Part shown: positions 22,402 through 31,902 of the stretch, in pieces
How positions within the stretch are numbered: position 1 is the stretch's first letter
How the letters are laid out: every line of letters begins with the position of its first letter
Source of the DNA: Hirschia sp964351655
GTDB lineage: Bacteria; Pseudomonadota; Alphaproteobacteria; Caulobacterales; Hyphomonadaceae
Reading direction: 5' to 3'
Assembly (NCBI GenBank): GCA_964351655.1
Contig: CAYGPD010000028.1
Location: 1-43,290, forward strand
DNA length: 43,290 nt
The notes under the pieces: model-generated
The model's database searches: none
What the model saw: the letters and a program-made list of their open reading frames with translations, nothing else
Told to the model about the DNA's origin: nothing
Position numbers and translations under genes: made by a program

Positions 22402-24609
22402 ATGAAACTCACAACATTCTCCTATGAGATTGGTGCAAATGGCGTTGCGGTAGCAAAGTTTGACGTGCCAGAGCGTTCTATGAACACGCTGACAAAAGAG
22501 GCGATTGCTGACATTCAAGCGATCACAAAAGAAACGGCTGAAAATGAGGCTGTCAAAGGTCTTGTAATTACATCGGGTAAGGATTCTGGTTTTTGTGCTG
22601 GAGCTGATCTTGGTGAAATGCAGACACTGCTTTACCTCGCAAATAAAGCAAAAACACCTGAAGACTATGAAGCTGTTTTCAACCAAGCCTTCACACTCAA
22701 CCGTGTGTTCCGCGAGCTAGAAACGTGCGGTAAGCCAGTGGCAATTGCCATTAATGGTCTTGCAATGGGCGGCGGTTTGGAATTGGCGCTTTCTTGTCAC
22801 TACCGAATTGTAGCTGATGATAACCCAAAACTAAAACTTGCACTTCCTGAAGCGAAGATTGGTTTGTTGCCAGGGGCTGGTGGAACGCAGCGTTTTACGC
22901 GTTTGACAGGTATTCAAGCAGCAGCACCTTACTTGCTACAAGGCAAGTCTATGGCAGCTAAAGATGCATTGGGGCTGGGTATTGTCCATGCGACTGCGCC
23001 AAGTGCGGAACTCGTTGAAAAAGCGTCTGAATGGGTGCTTGCAAATCCAAAAGCTAAAGCGCCTTGGGATGACGACAAGTTTAGAGTGCCAGGTGGCGTG
23101 CCAAACAGACAAGCAGGTGCAACACAAGCTCTGACTGTTGGGAATGCAATGCTGGTAAAGGAAACTTACGGCAATTACCCAGCGCAGAAAAATATCCTCT
23201 CTTGTGTGTATGAAGGGCTGCAAGTTCCGTTTGATACTGCTCTAAAAATCGAGAGCCGGTATTTTGCGAAAACAGTTGCGACTCCAGAAGCTCAAGGCAT
23301 GGTGCGGACATTGTTCCAATCCCTTCAGGATCTGTCTAAAGGGGCTTCGCGTCCAGAGGGCATACCACAATACGAGATTAAGAAAGTCGGTGTTGTGGGT
23401 GCAGGTCTTATGGGTGCAGGGATTGCTTATGTGCAAGCAGCGGCGGGCATTGAAACTGTGCTTTTGGATGTGGAGCAAGCATCTGCAGATCGCGGTAAAG
23501 AATACTCACAAAAAATCGTTGATAAAGCTGTTAAGCGTGGCCGCATGACAGCTGAAAAAGGTGAAGCTTTGCTCTCCTTGATCACACCAACAACGGATTA
23601 TGATGCGCTAAAAGGTGCTGATCTTGTGATTGAGGCTGTCTTTGAAAACCCGAAGATTAAAGCCGAAGTTACAGCTAAATGTGAAGCGCAAATTGCTGAT
23701 ATTGCAGTGATGGGTTCAAACACTTCCACATTGCCAATCACAGGTCTTGCAGAAGCGTCAGCACGCCCAGAAAACTTTATCGGTATTCACTTCTTCTCAC
23801 CGGTGGAGCGCATGGGGCTTGTTGAGATCATCATGGGTGAGAAAACCACTCAAGAGACGCTTGCTAAAGCGATTGACTATGTCTTAAAAATTAAGAAGAC
23901 ACCTGTTGCGGTCAATGATTTCCGTGGGTTCTACACTTCACGCTGCTTTAGCACCTACACACATGAAGGTTTGACAATGCTGAATGAAGGCATTGCTCCA
24001 GCCATTATTGAAAATGTAGGACGCCAATCAGGCATGCCAATGGGACCATTGGAAGTGTCTGATAGTGTTGGTCTTGATACAGCACTGAAAATTGGTCGCC
24101 AAATGGCCGAAGCTGAAGGCAAGGATTACAATGACGATCCGCTTGGTGTTCTTATGGCTTGGATGGTTGAAGACAAAGCACGGGTTGGTCGCAAGGCTGG
24201 TAAAGGCTTCTATGACTATGATGACAACGGAAAGCCATCTGAAATTTGGAAGGGTTTAGCAGACCACGCAGAGGTTACGGTTTCTGAATGTCCGCCTGCA
24301 ATGCGCGAAGAATTGATAAAACGTTTGCTTGTGCGTCAAAGTATTGAAGTGGCACGCTGTTTTGAAGAAGGTGTGATCACGGATGCGCGTGATGGTGATG
24401 TCGGGTCAATCCTCGCGTGGGGCTTTGCGCCTTATTCGGGTGGTGCGGTATCCTATATCGATTTGAAATGGGGCATCAAAGCTTTTGTCGAAGAAGCTGA
24501 CCGTCTTGCTGAAGCGTATGGTGATCGTTTCCGTCCAGGTGCAATGCTGCGTGAGATGGCGGAAAAAGGCCAAACTTTCTATGAGCGTTTCCCGCCTGCT
24601 GGAAAGTAA
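22402..24609 (+). CDS. fadJ: Fused enoyl-CoA hydratase / 3-hydroxyacyl-CoA dehydrogenase
   Basis: A 735-residue bifunctional protein for steps two and three of beta-oxidation. The hydratase domain (about 1-200) has SGFCAGADLGEM, the oxyanion and Glu region GLAMGGGLELALS, and ALPEAKIGLLPGAGG. The dehydrogenase part begins near 325 with the NAD-binding KVGVVGAGLMGAGIA, followed by SNTSTLPI and the catalytic-His block GIHFFSPVERM, and ends with two 3HCDH C-terminal domains. AGGGAGA precedes the ATG. With the two genes before it, the operon encodes one full oxidation cycle. FadB-type naming would be equally defensible. Confidence 0.92.
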   Translation: MKLTTFSYEIGANGVAVAKFDVPERSMNTLTKEAIADIQAITKETAENEAVKGLVITSGKDSGFCAGADLGEMQTLLYLANKAKTPEDYEAVFNQAFTLNRVFRELETCGKPVAIAINGLAMGGGLELALSCHYRIVADDNPKLKLALPEAKIGLLPGAGGTQRFTRLTGIQAAAPYLLQGKSMAAKDALGLGIVHATAPSAELVEKASEWVLANPKAKAPWDDDKFRVPGGVPNRQAGATQALTVGNAMLVKETYGNYPAQKNILSCVYEGLQVPFDTALKIESRYFAKTVATPEAQGMVRTLFQSLQDLSKGASRPEGIPQYEIKKVGVVGAGLMGAGIAYVQAAAGIETVLLDVEQASADRGKEYSQKIVDKAVKRGRMTAEKGEALLSLITPTTDYDALKGADLVIEAVFENPKIKAEVTAKCEAQIADIAVMGSNTSTLPITGLAEASARPENFIGIHFFSPVERMGLVEIIMGEKTTQETLAKAIDYVLKIKKTPVAVNDFRGFYTSRCFSTYTHEGLTMLNEGIAPAIIENVGRQSGMPMGPLEVSDSVGLDTALKIGRQMAEAEGKDYNDDPLGVLMAWMVEDKARVGRKAGKGFYDYDDNGKPSEIWKGLADHAEVTVSECPPAMREELIKRLLVRQSIEVARCFEEGVITDARDGDVGSILAWGFAPYSGGAVSYIDLKWGIKAFVEEADRLAEAYGDRFRPGAMLREMAEKGQTFYERFPPAGK

Positions 24610-24651
24610 ACAATTAATCATTAGCTAGATTTATTTTAGCTTCATGGATCG

Positions 24652-24691
24652 AAAGAGGCCGAGCAACGTTAGTGTTACTCGGCCTCTTTTT
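24652..24691 (+). terminator. Rho-independent terminator of the beta-oxidation operon
   Basis: AGAGGCCGAG pairs perfectly with CTCGGCCTCT around a 14-nt loop and is followed by TTTTTG. It lies about 42 bases after the last gene and closes the operon. Confidence 0.93.
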
Positions 24692-24822
24692 GTTAATGGA
24701 GCGCGTAATTAGCTGTGTGTCTCTCACATATGACTGTGCATTTTGGACAGGGTATGCAATAATCCATAATAAAATAGGGGTTTTAAGGGCGATAGATATT
24801 TAATTAAATTTGGAGGTGCGAG

Positions 24823-25668
24823 ATGAGTGTATTTGTGACTTTGACTGAAGGCGCGGACTTCATGGAAGAAGCTAATGTTTTAGCGTGCCGACTATCGCAG
24901 CGATTAAAGACAAAAATTCAAGGCTTAACTGCTATGCCTGATCCAACAGGATCATTGCTGATGACGGGATCTGGAATTGGACTTTATATGCCCAATAGCG
25001 GTGTTGTAATGAGCAGTATTCAAGATGCACAAAAGAATACACGCGAGAAGCTCGAAGCTGGATTTAATGCAATATGCACGCGTGAACATATTGAGCCAGC
25101 AATGAGGTCGGTGCGGCACATAGTTGGTCTCCCAGAACAAGAATTTGCAGGCGCTGCATTATTGTCCGCTGGACTGGTATTTCCTCATGATTGCGGGCGC
25201 ACGTCCGGCCCATATGGTGTTGCGTTTGAGCATACGCTTATGTCTAAACGCCAGCCTGTGATTATTGCGGGGACGGATAAAGACCCCAACCTTTCAACGA
25301 TTGTTATTGCGTGGGATGGAAGCCCAGAAGCTGCGCGTGCTGTAGCTTTACACGAGCGCGTTATTTGTAGTGCGGATCGTGTTGTTATCGCTCAAAATTG
25401 CGACAAGCTCGATTTAGAAGATAAGTATGCGCCGGAGAGTAGCGACCGTATTCGAGAATGGCTTGAGGTGAGAGGGCGGCCGACCACTGTTCGTCAGTTT
25501 TCTGGTAGTATTGCGGACGGGCTTTTAAAGCTGTCTAAAGATGAGGGGGCCGGCATATTGGTTGCCGGTGCTTTTGGACATTCCCGGGTTGAAGAAATGA
25601 TCTTTGGCGGAGTTAGTCGCAGTTTATTGCGTGCTGATCATGGGCCTGCATTGGCAATCGCGCATTAA
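24823..25668 (+). CDS. Universal stress protein (UspA family)
   Basis: A 281-residue protein. The second half is a clear Usp domain: STIVIAWDGSPEAARAV (about 160-175) and the nucleotide-binding G-x2-G-x9-GxS/T-like AGAFGHSRVEEMIFGGVSRSLL near the C-terminus. The first half is a weaker, diverged Usp-like unit lacking that motif, so it looks like a tandem Usp with one nucleotide site. GGAGG precedes the ATG. Usp proteins usually respond to starvation or stress. Single gene with its own promoter after the strong terminator. Confidence 0.88.
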   Translation: MSVFVTLTEGADFMEEANVLACRLSQRLKTKIQGLTAMPDPTGSLLMTGSGIGLYMPNSGVVMSSIQDAQKNTREKLEAGFNAICTREHIEPAMRSVRHIVGLPEQEFAGAALLSAGLVFPHDCGRTSGPYGVAFEHTLMSKRQPVIIAGTDKDPNLSTIVIAWDGSPEAARAVALHERVICSADRVVIAQNCDKLDLEDKYAPESSDRIREWLEVRGRPTTVRQFSGSIADGLLKLSKDEGAGILVAGAFGHSRVEEMIFGGVSRSLLRADHGPALAIAH

Positions 25669-25918
25669 CATAGAGCATTCAATGTTTCTTGAACAAAGCG
25701 GTCTTGCATAGTTAGAGAACTCTAGATTGATTCTGTAATCGGGATATTTAATGAATAGACCTTGAGTTTATATTCATTTTCAACGTGACGCTGCTATTTC
25801 TAGTGCATAAATTCAGCTTTGTTTAGCCCTATGTGCTCTTATTGGGAATTAGTCATTTACCTTCGAGGGTTGTTGGTTAATACAATGCGCAGCGAATTTA
25901 CGGGGACAGGATCTATTC
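25669..25918. other. Intergenic, no gene seen
   Basis: About 250 AT-rich bases between the Usp gene and the next lipoprotein. I see no terminator, operator or small ORF with a ribosome site. Confidence 0.4.
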
Positions 25919-26833
25919 ATGACACGCATGCTTAAAAAATGGCCACATGCAGTTGGAATACTACTACCACTCGCCTTCGTTTTGGCTTCCTGTGGGCAGG
26001 GAGCAGATCAAGACAAAGATGCGGCAGGAGACGACGGGCAGACCCAGTCAGATGCACCCCAATATGTGATACCTGAGCAGTATGAACTCGTTGCACCAGA
26101 AGATAGTCGTATTGAACTTGATGTCTCAGAGTGGGGTATCAAACCGCCATTTTATGCAGCGGGTCAGGAACCGTTTTGGCGTCTAGAATTGAATGATGGT
26201 TGGTTTATCTTTCAACGCTTGGGATTGCCAGAAATCGAAGCAGAAGTGCCAATTCCGGCCAAAGTTGGTGGTGCTGATGTTTTTTCCTTGGATGCTATGA
26301 CTGTCTCAATCACGCCAGGAAATTGTGAGAATGCGCAAGTAAATGAACAAGTGCGCGGTGAAATTTCAGTTGTGCATGAAGATGTGACCTATCAAGGGTG
26401 TGTGTATCGCGGTGCGACGCAATCTGTCGATTCAGAAGCTGTCGCCGAAGAAGCTGAAAATTCCAATTGGACAAAAGAAATTGGAATTTATGCAATAGAA
26501 ACAGATTACTGCATGCAGGCGTTGGAAGCGGAAGGCGAGGGCGCATCTCGTAAAGCGCTCGTTACAGCTATGCAGCCGCGTAGTGATGGACTGACGGCAT
26601 TTGTATTGGAGACTGCAAAACGCAACGAGTATATTTGTGTTGCAAGAGATACAGGCGGCGTTGAATCTATAGAGCCACTTGAGGGTTCAAAAAAGAAAGA
26701 CTGGATGAATGTTTCAGGTCGCTTCTTGCGCGTGGAAAGTGGGCCTCCTCCGCGTGCATGTTTAAAGGCTGAAGCTGTGTTGGTCGACAATCAATTGACG
26801 GGCTATTTGCTGCCACGTAATTGTCGACCATAA
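25919..26833 (+). CDS. COG3650-like lipoprotein
   Basis: A 304-residue lipoprotein (signal ends in LASC near residue 25), then an acidic Asp/Gln linker. Residues 55-165 include FYAAGQEPFWRLEL and GWFIFQR, the G-x-E-P-F-W pattern I associate with the COG3650/YbaY-adjacent family of envelope proteins; the second half (about 180-300) is rich in Cys and may be a second domain. Function unknown. AGGA lies upstream of the ATG. It meets the acidic-protein gene tail to tail, 50 bases apart, without a visible terminator. Confidence 0.75.
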   Translation: MTRMLKKWPHAVGILLPLAFVLASCGQGADQDKDAAGDDGQTQSDAPQYVIPEQYELVAPEDSRIELDVSEWGIKPPFYAAGQEPFWRLELNDGWFIFQRLGLPEIEAEVPIPAKVGGADVFSLDAMTVSITPGNCENAQVNEQVRGEISVVHEDVTYQGCVYRGATQSVDSEAVAEEAENSNWTKEIGIYAIETDYCMQALEAEGEGASRKALVTAMQPRSDGLTAFVLETAKRNEYICVARDTGGVESIEPLEGSKKKDWMNVSGRFLRVESGPPPRACLKAEAVLVDNQLTGYLLPRNCRP

Positions 26834-26884
26834 CGGGTGTAGATAAATAAAATTATATACTTTCAATGCGGTACGTCTTTGTCT

Positions 26885-28429
26885 TTATGACCAAGATTTG
26901 AACCCGATTGAAGATTTGCGTGCATTCGTTGCCTCTTCAGCAGCCTTCTTTGCTTTTGCAGCACGTGCTTCTGCTTCGGCTTTTTCACGCTGAAGTCTAA
27001 CCATACGTTCGTGGTCATCTGCGCGTTGACGGATGTCGTCTGGAACACCTGAAATTAGCGTGCCGATATTGCCGCCAATTGTGAAACCGGTTGCTGTTAC
27101 TTTATTGCGGAAACTAAAGCCTAAGGGTGCACTCGTCGCTACTTTTTCAGGTGCAGGTTCTGACGCGGCAGGTGGCGGTGTAACTGGTTCAAGAACGTCA
27201 CCTTGGTCCATAACAGGGGCAGGTGTTTCAGGTTTTGTTTCTGGAATAATTTCAGGAATTTCAATGTCTTCTGGAAGATTGTCCAACATGCTGTCATCAG
27301 GAAGTTCAGGCAATTCTGAGTCAAGACTTAGAGGCGGCGGCGGCGCGATGGTATCTTCTTTTGCTTCTAGAATAGGGTCCTCAGATGCAAGGTCTGGAAT
27401 ACTCGCTTGAACTGGCTCTATATCATTTTCAGGTAGAGATGTTTCAAGTTCACTCAGGTCAGGCATTTCAGGACGCTCTGGAAGCGCTTCTTGGTCTTCG
27501 GGAGTTGAGATTTCTTCAACAAATTCAGTTGGTTCTTCAGAAGTTTCCGGTGAGTTTTCTTCTGCGTTTAGGTCTTCAGAAACAACAATGGTTTCGACTG
27601 CTGGCGTAACTGGAAGCGTTGGCCGTGGGGCTACAATATGGGTTTTAAATTCTGGAATTTCGTCTTCGACTTCTAGCTCATCAGCCACATGCGGCTCCAC
27701 CTCATCAAGGCGTGTTTCGTCTAAAATATCCTCGTCGGCAGGTGTTGTCTCTAATTCAATAGAGGGATCCTGTGGAGCTTCTGCGACGGGCGCGCTTGTG
27801 GGCTGTTCGGCTTCTGCTGTTACGCTGGATGTGGCCTGCTCGATCTCTTCTTCAGTGCTGAGAGAGTCCAGTTCATCACCTGCAGGGTCTCCGTTGATTT
27901 CGGCAACCATTTTACCGACCGCCGCGCTCATGCCTTCAGAAGTGTAGGGGTCAATATTGTAAGTTTGGCTCACTGATCCCAATTTTGGTTCAGTGTTTGC
28001 TGCGTTCGGTTTTGGATTTAGAATCGGTGCTGATTTAGAAGTGTCTTCTTTGGGTTGACCTAAAAATGCAGGTCGAGATTTTAGAACTGGCTTTGTGCTC
28101 GATTCAACGGCATCGAGAATGGACGCAATGGCCTGTTCCGTGCCGCGTGCAAAGCGGTCAGCCTCACGCGTTAGCTCTATAACGATATCAGCAAAATCAC
28201 GTCCGTCAGCGTTTTTTGTCGCTTCTAAATCTTCACGTGATACATCTTCGAGCACGCGTCCATTTGTTTGGGAAAGGCGCACGTTTAGTGGGTCACGAAT
28301 AAGCTCGACCACATAGCCTTCAGTTTCCAAAATGACACCGTCTGGAACGCGTTCTTTCCAGTCGATTGTACCATTTTGGGTGCGTTCTAGAAGTTTCTCG
28401 ATGAGTTTTTGTGTCGAGATGTGAAGCAT
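26885..28429 (-). CDS. Acidic, disordered protein with conserved-looking ends, unknown function
   Basis: A protein of 514 residues in three parts. The first 85 residues look globular (STQKLIEKLLERTQNGTIDWKE... ending in READRFARGTEQAI). Residues about 110-440 are dominated by Glu, Asp, Pro and Thr and are almost certainly disordered. The last 70 residues hold a short hydrophobic segment (FTIGGNIGTLISGVP) and a Lys/Ala/Glu coiled coil ending in GFKSWS. I recognise no family. ATG 28429 is taken as the start; a TTG six bases earlier with AAGAGA upstream is possible. The layout suggests a scaffold with a flexible linker. Confidence 0.75.
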   Translation of the reverse strand: MLHISTQKLIEKLLERTQNGTIDWKERVPDGVILETEGYVVELIRDPLNVRLSQTNGRVLEDVSREDLEATKNADGRDFADIVIELTREADRFARGTEQAIASILDAVESSTKPVLKSRPAFLGQPKEDTSKSAPILNPKPNAANTEPKLGSVSQTYNIDPYTSEGMSAAVGKMVAEINGDPAGDELDSLSTEEEIEQATSSVTAEAEQPTSAPVAEAPQDPSIELETTPADEDILDETRLDEVEPHVADELEVEDEIPEFKTHIVAPRPTLPVTPAVETIVVSEDLNAEENSPETSEEPTEFVEEISTPEDQEALPERPEMPDLSELETSLPENDIEPVQASIPDLASEDPILEAKEDTIAPPPPLSLDSELPELPDDSMLDNLPEDIEIPEIIPETKPETPAPVMDQGDVLEPVTPPPAASEPAPEKVATSAPLGFSFRNKVTATGFTIGGNIGTLISGVPDDIRQRADDHERMVRLQREKAEAEARAAKAKKAAEEATNARKSSIGFKSWS

Positions 28430-28622
28430 GGTCAAGGTAATCTCTTAAATGGAGTCGTTTGAAACTGGTATAAGCGTGTTAAGCGTATGCCGAAAGACGT
28501 CAATTTGGTCAAATGGACCAAGAATTCAAATTAGCGCTGCATTCGGGCAACTAAATACATGCATGAACAGGGCCAATCGACAATTAGTAAGAAAAAATGT
28601 GATTTTTATGACGTGATACGTT

Positions 28623-29771
28623 TCAAGATATGGGGTTTGTGAGGGGAGATAACAAATTATCCGACAGCCATTTTACAACGGGGACGCTGACGGCATCACC
28701 AATTACTTGCAAAGCTGGTGTTTCTTTTTCAGGGAGGATGTAATCGTCACTCAATCCCATCAGTCTACCTGCTTCACGTGCATTTAGCGCACGAAGTCTT
28801 GCTTTGCCATTGTGGGTTATCATCAATAATTGTTTGGATGATCCCCCAGCGGGAGTGCGCAAACATCCCGCTAATCCATCATAACGAATTTCGGCGCGTT
28901 GAATTTTACTGCCTTCTTCAACACGGATGCGGCGGTAGACGGCTCCTGCACGCCATGTTTTTTGCTTGAGAGCAGCATCAAATTTTGCGCGGTGGGCGGG
29001 TGACATTTGGTCGATGAGTTTTTGTGTGGCCTCTTCAGAACGCCATTGCGCTTGAGGCACTTTTCTATCGAGGACATCTTCGAGCATGACTGTGCGCTCG
29101 TCTGGTTTGGGAAGCTTCCACCATGTCCATGCGAGGCGGGATGTGGGGTCCATGCGTGCGACGACTTTTTGTAAGTTTTCAGGATGGTATAAGGGATCAG
29201 GGTGATTACTTTCCAAACCGTCGGGGATACGTCCCTTGTGGGCGATGATGAACAATCTTTGACGGGATTGCGGACTGAAAAGAGCTGCATCAATCACCAT
29301 GGCACCCACGCGATATCCTGCATCTGCGAGCGTTTCCACGACTGCGATGAAATCACGTCCACGGCGGGAGGAGATAAGTCCTGCAACATTCTCTAGCGCT
29401 AATGTGTTGGGCGCGCGCTCTTCATCATTCATAGCCTCAATCAAACGCCAAAACCCCCAAAAAGCACTTGAGCGTGGTGCGTTTAAGCCTTTGCGATAGC
29501 CTGCAATGGAAATGTCCTGACATGGGAATGAAGCCCACGCTAATTCTGCATCAGGCACTTTATTAGGAGATAGCGCCCAGACATCGCTGGTATCAAAGCC
29601 TATTGATCCAAAATTTTGGCCGTAGACACGTGCTTTTAACGGATCATTGTCATTGGCAAAAACGCAGTGGAAACTGTCCTCTAAACCTTTAAGGGCAAAG
29701 CCGCCGCCTGCGAAAAATTCCAGCACGCGGGGAAGGTCATTCTGAGGAAAAAGAGAATCAGACATTTTCAT
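28623..29771 (-). CDS. DNA (cytosine-5-)-methyltransferase, apparently orphan
   Basis: A C5-cytosine methyltransferase with the family motifs in order: I (FAGGGFALKG), IV with catalytic Cys (FPCQD, about residue 84), VI (LALENVAGL), VIII (QSRQRLFIIAH), IX (GCLRTPAGGSSKQ) and X (GDAVSVPVVKWL). The target-recognition region between VIII and IX (about 190-290) is of normal size; specificity is unknown. No restriction endonuclease, Vsr or specificity gene lies on either side, so it may act in regulation or as a solitary methylase. Starts at 29771 and 29765 are both ATG; a TTG at 29798 is less likely. It is divergent from the desaturase-like gene, 76 bases apart. Confidence 0.92.
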   Translation of the reverse strand: MKMSDSLFPQNDLPRVLEFFAGGGFALKGLEDSFHCVFANDNDPLKARVYGQNFGSIGFDTSDVWALSPNKVPDAELAWASFPCQDISIAGYRKGLNAPRSSAFWGFWRLIEAMNDEERAPNTLALENVAGLISSRRGRDFIAVVETLADAGYRVGAMVIDAALFSPQSRQRLFIIAHKGRIPDGLESNHPDPLYHPENLQKVVARMDPTSRLAWTWWKLPKPDERTVMLEDVLDRKVPQAQWRSEEATQKLIDQMSPAHRAKFDAALKQKTWRAGAVYRRIRVEEGSKIQRAEIRYDGLAGCLRTPAGGSSKQLLMITHNGKARLRALNAREAGRLMGLSDDYILPEKETPALQVIGDAVSVPVVKWLSDNLLSPLTNPIS

Positions 29772-29847
29772 AGCGCCAACATTGCGCAAACTTGCCAAAG
29801 CTAAAAGCCTGATTGTGGAATGAAATGAAACTGCCTAAGTTTGCACA

Positions 29848-30642
29848 ATGGAAAATTATGAAGCTTTTATCCGATTTGGCAGTTTTTTAGGCGTATTTAT
29901 TACGTTTGCAATTCTTGAAACTGTGGTGCCTGACCGGACACGGAACTTGAAACGTATGCAGCGCTGGAGTGGTGCGTTTGCGTTGCTTTTTCTTGGAGGC
30001 TTTTTCGCAAAATTAATTTTGCCATTGGGTTTGGCAGTTATAGCGGTGTGGGCAAAGAACAATGATTTTGGTATTTTAAATCAATTCTCTAGCTTTCCTG
30101 CTTGGGGTGTTTTTGTGTTGAGTTTTCTGGCGTTGGATTTAACGATATGGGCCCAGCATGTAGCAACGCATAAGATAGGTTTTTTATGGCGTTTGCATCG
30201 CGTCCACCACACAGACCCCGATGTCGACGTGTCGACGGCTCTAAGGTTTCATCCTGCTGAAATCGCTCTGTCCCTTGGCTGGAAGGTGGCTGTTGTAATT
30301 CTGCTAGGGGCGAGCGTTGAGGCTGTTTTGTGGTTTCAGATCGTCTTGAATGCGAGTGCTTTGTTTAATCACGCAAATGTGAAACTGCCAGATTGGTTGG
30401 ATTCTGTGTTGCGACCGTTTATCGTGACGCCAGCAATGCATCGGGTGCATCACTCAATTTTGCAAAACGAGAGTGACACCAATTACGGTTTTTTCTTATC
30501 GATTTGGGATCGTATATTTGGAACATATACGGCGCAGTTTTCCAACGGAGAAAATGCGCAGATCGGGCAGGTAAATTTCCAGTCGCAGAAAGATCAGCGA
30601 CCGGATCAATTATTCATCCAACCTATTCGAACTGAAAGCTAA
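29848..30642 (+). CDS. Sterol desaturase / fatty-acid hydroxylase family membrane protein
   Basis: A 264-residue membrane-bound di-iron enzyme (PF04116). Histidine clusters H-x3-H (AQHVATH), H-x2-HH (LHRVHH) and H-x2-HH (MHRVHH), plus isolated His residues, give the di-iron site. Four membrane segments lie around 8-28, 47-67, 85-105 and 148-178. It would hydroxylate or desaturate a lipid such as a hopanoid, carotenoid or fatty acid; the substrate cannot be told. No ribosome site is obvious. Its stop codon overlaps that of the converging thioredoxin-like gene by 4 bases. Confidence 0.87.
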   Translation: MENYEAFIRFGSFLGVFITFAILETVVPDRTRNLKRMQRWSGAFALLFLGGFFAKLILPLGLAVIAVWAKNNDFGILNQFSSFPAWGVFVLSFLALDLTIWAQHVATHKIGFLWRLHRVHHTDPDVDVSTALRFHPAEIALSLGWKVAVVILLGASVEAVLWFQIVLNASALFNHANVKLPDWLDSVLRPFIVTPAMHRVHHSILQNESDTNYGFFLSIWDRIFGTYTAQFSNGENAQIGQVNFQSQKDQRPDQLFIQPIRTES

Positions 30643-31847
30643 ATTGCGCGATTAGGCGGTAAGAAACGCATCTCGATGAGTTGAGAAGCGTTCATAATGT
30701 CTTCAGGCGGCATGCCCTGAGTGTAGTCGTAATATTCTGGAAGTCGAAAAACACGTACAAAACGAGAAATACTGTCAGCACGGCAAAATAGGGAATCTGC
30801 ATATGTGTCTTCGCCTAGCTGACATTCCCCCAAAATATCTTTTGGGATTTCGCCAAGGAGAGAGACACCAATTGTTTCTCCCAGCGGGCCTTTAAATTCC
30901 CGCGCTGTTGCGATAGCAGCTCCAACCCAATCTCCCGTTTCATCGGCTTTGATGCGCATGACAAGGCCATCTGTGCTGTGAACTTCAAAAGTGGGTGATT
31001 TGCCCGATTTGCCTGTGAAAACCTCGTATCCATCAAAAGCTTGTTTGATAGCCCACAGGTCAAAAGGGGTTTGATCTGCTAATCCTGCAACGCCAACACT
31101 CGAAATTGTGGAGGCAGGTGCCGAACTTATCGCGTGTTTGGTGGCGGGTGTTAGGTTTGTATGATCTGATTTGCTTTTGCGGACTTCGTGGATTTGGCGC
31201 ACGACATCTTTGATGCCATTGGGATTGTCTAGTGAAAGGTCTGTACGGAAAGCTTCAACAGTAAGGTCTGGCCCAACGATGAGATATGTGGGGGTCCAGA
31301 TTATTTTAAAGGCGTCTCGAATAGTGGCGTCTGGATCAAGCGCAACAGGGTATTCGCTATAGCCCTTATCTTTAAAGAAGGCATCAACAGACCCCCATTT
31401 GCCGAATATTTTCGTTTTGTTGGTGCTTGTTTTGTAATCTTGCGGGGCTGTGTGGAATGACAGATAACCCACATCAGGGTCTTGTTCTAATGCTGTTTTA
31501 AGGGCGTTTGCATAGGCAGCATCATTTAGGCTGTCATGACAAAACAAGCCCCAGAAGTTGATGATGGTCCAGCGGCCTTTAAGGTCTGCTTGTGTGATCT
31601 GGCCACCTGAAGAGAGCTTGGCTGAAAATGCTGGTATCTGTTTTCCCAATAGAGCGTGTGATGTTGGGCGTCCTGAATCATCACGATTGATCGAGGTTTG
31701 TGAGGTTTCGTTGGAAACGGGCTGGGCATCAAGTGTGGTCTGGAACGCTTTGGGCGTTTCCGAGGGGGCACCATCGTCATCGTCGTAACACGCGGACAAG
31801 CAGACTGCCATTGCACAGAGGGCGGCAATTGTGGTTTTGGAAATCAT
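30639..31847 (-). CDS. TlpA-like thioredoxin-fold lipoprotein with a CxxS centre
   Basis: A 402-residue lipoprotein (lipobox L17-S-A-C20, followed by DDDDG). Residues 68-205 match the AhpC/TlpA thioredoxin fold: GKQIPAFSAKLSSGG, LKGRWTIINFWG, then the active site C103-H-D-S106 where WCxxC is expected, and later TPTYLIVGPD with the cis-Pro. The resolving Cys is thus Ser, so it may trap or isomerise disulfides, or carry another function. Residues about 230-402 form an additional domain I do not recognise, with one Cys pair (ECQLGE and FCRAD). The ribosome site is weak. The product should lie at a periplasmic membrane face. Confidence 0.8.
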   Translation of the reverse strand: MISKTTIAALCAMAVCLSACYDDDDGAPSETPKAFQTTLDAQPVSNETSQTSINRDDSGRPTSHALLGKQIPAFSAKLSSGGQITQADLKGRWTIINFWGLFCHDSLNDAAYANALKTALEQDPDVGYLSFHTAPQDYKTSTNKTKIFGKWGSVDAFFKDKGYSEYPVALDPDATIRDAFKIIWTPTYLIVGPDLTVEAFRTDLSLDNPNGIKDVVRQIHEVRKSKSDHTNLTPATKHAISSAPASTISSVGVAGLADQTPFDLWAIKQAFDGYEVFTGKSGKSPTFEVHSTDGLVMRIKADETGDWVGAAIATAREFKGPLGETIGVSLLGEIPKDILGECQLGEDTYADSLFCRADSISRFVRVFRLPEYYDYTQGMPPEDIMNASQLIEMRFLPPNRAI

Positions 31848-31902
31848 AGCTATGCCCGAATATCTTCTAAAGTTTGGAAAGGGAGGAAAGTATTCTTCCC
31901 CC

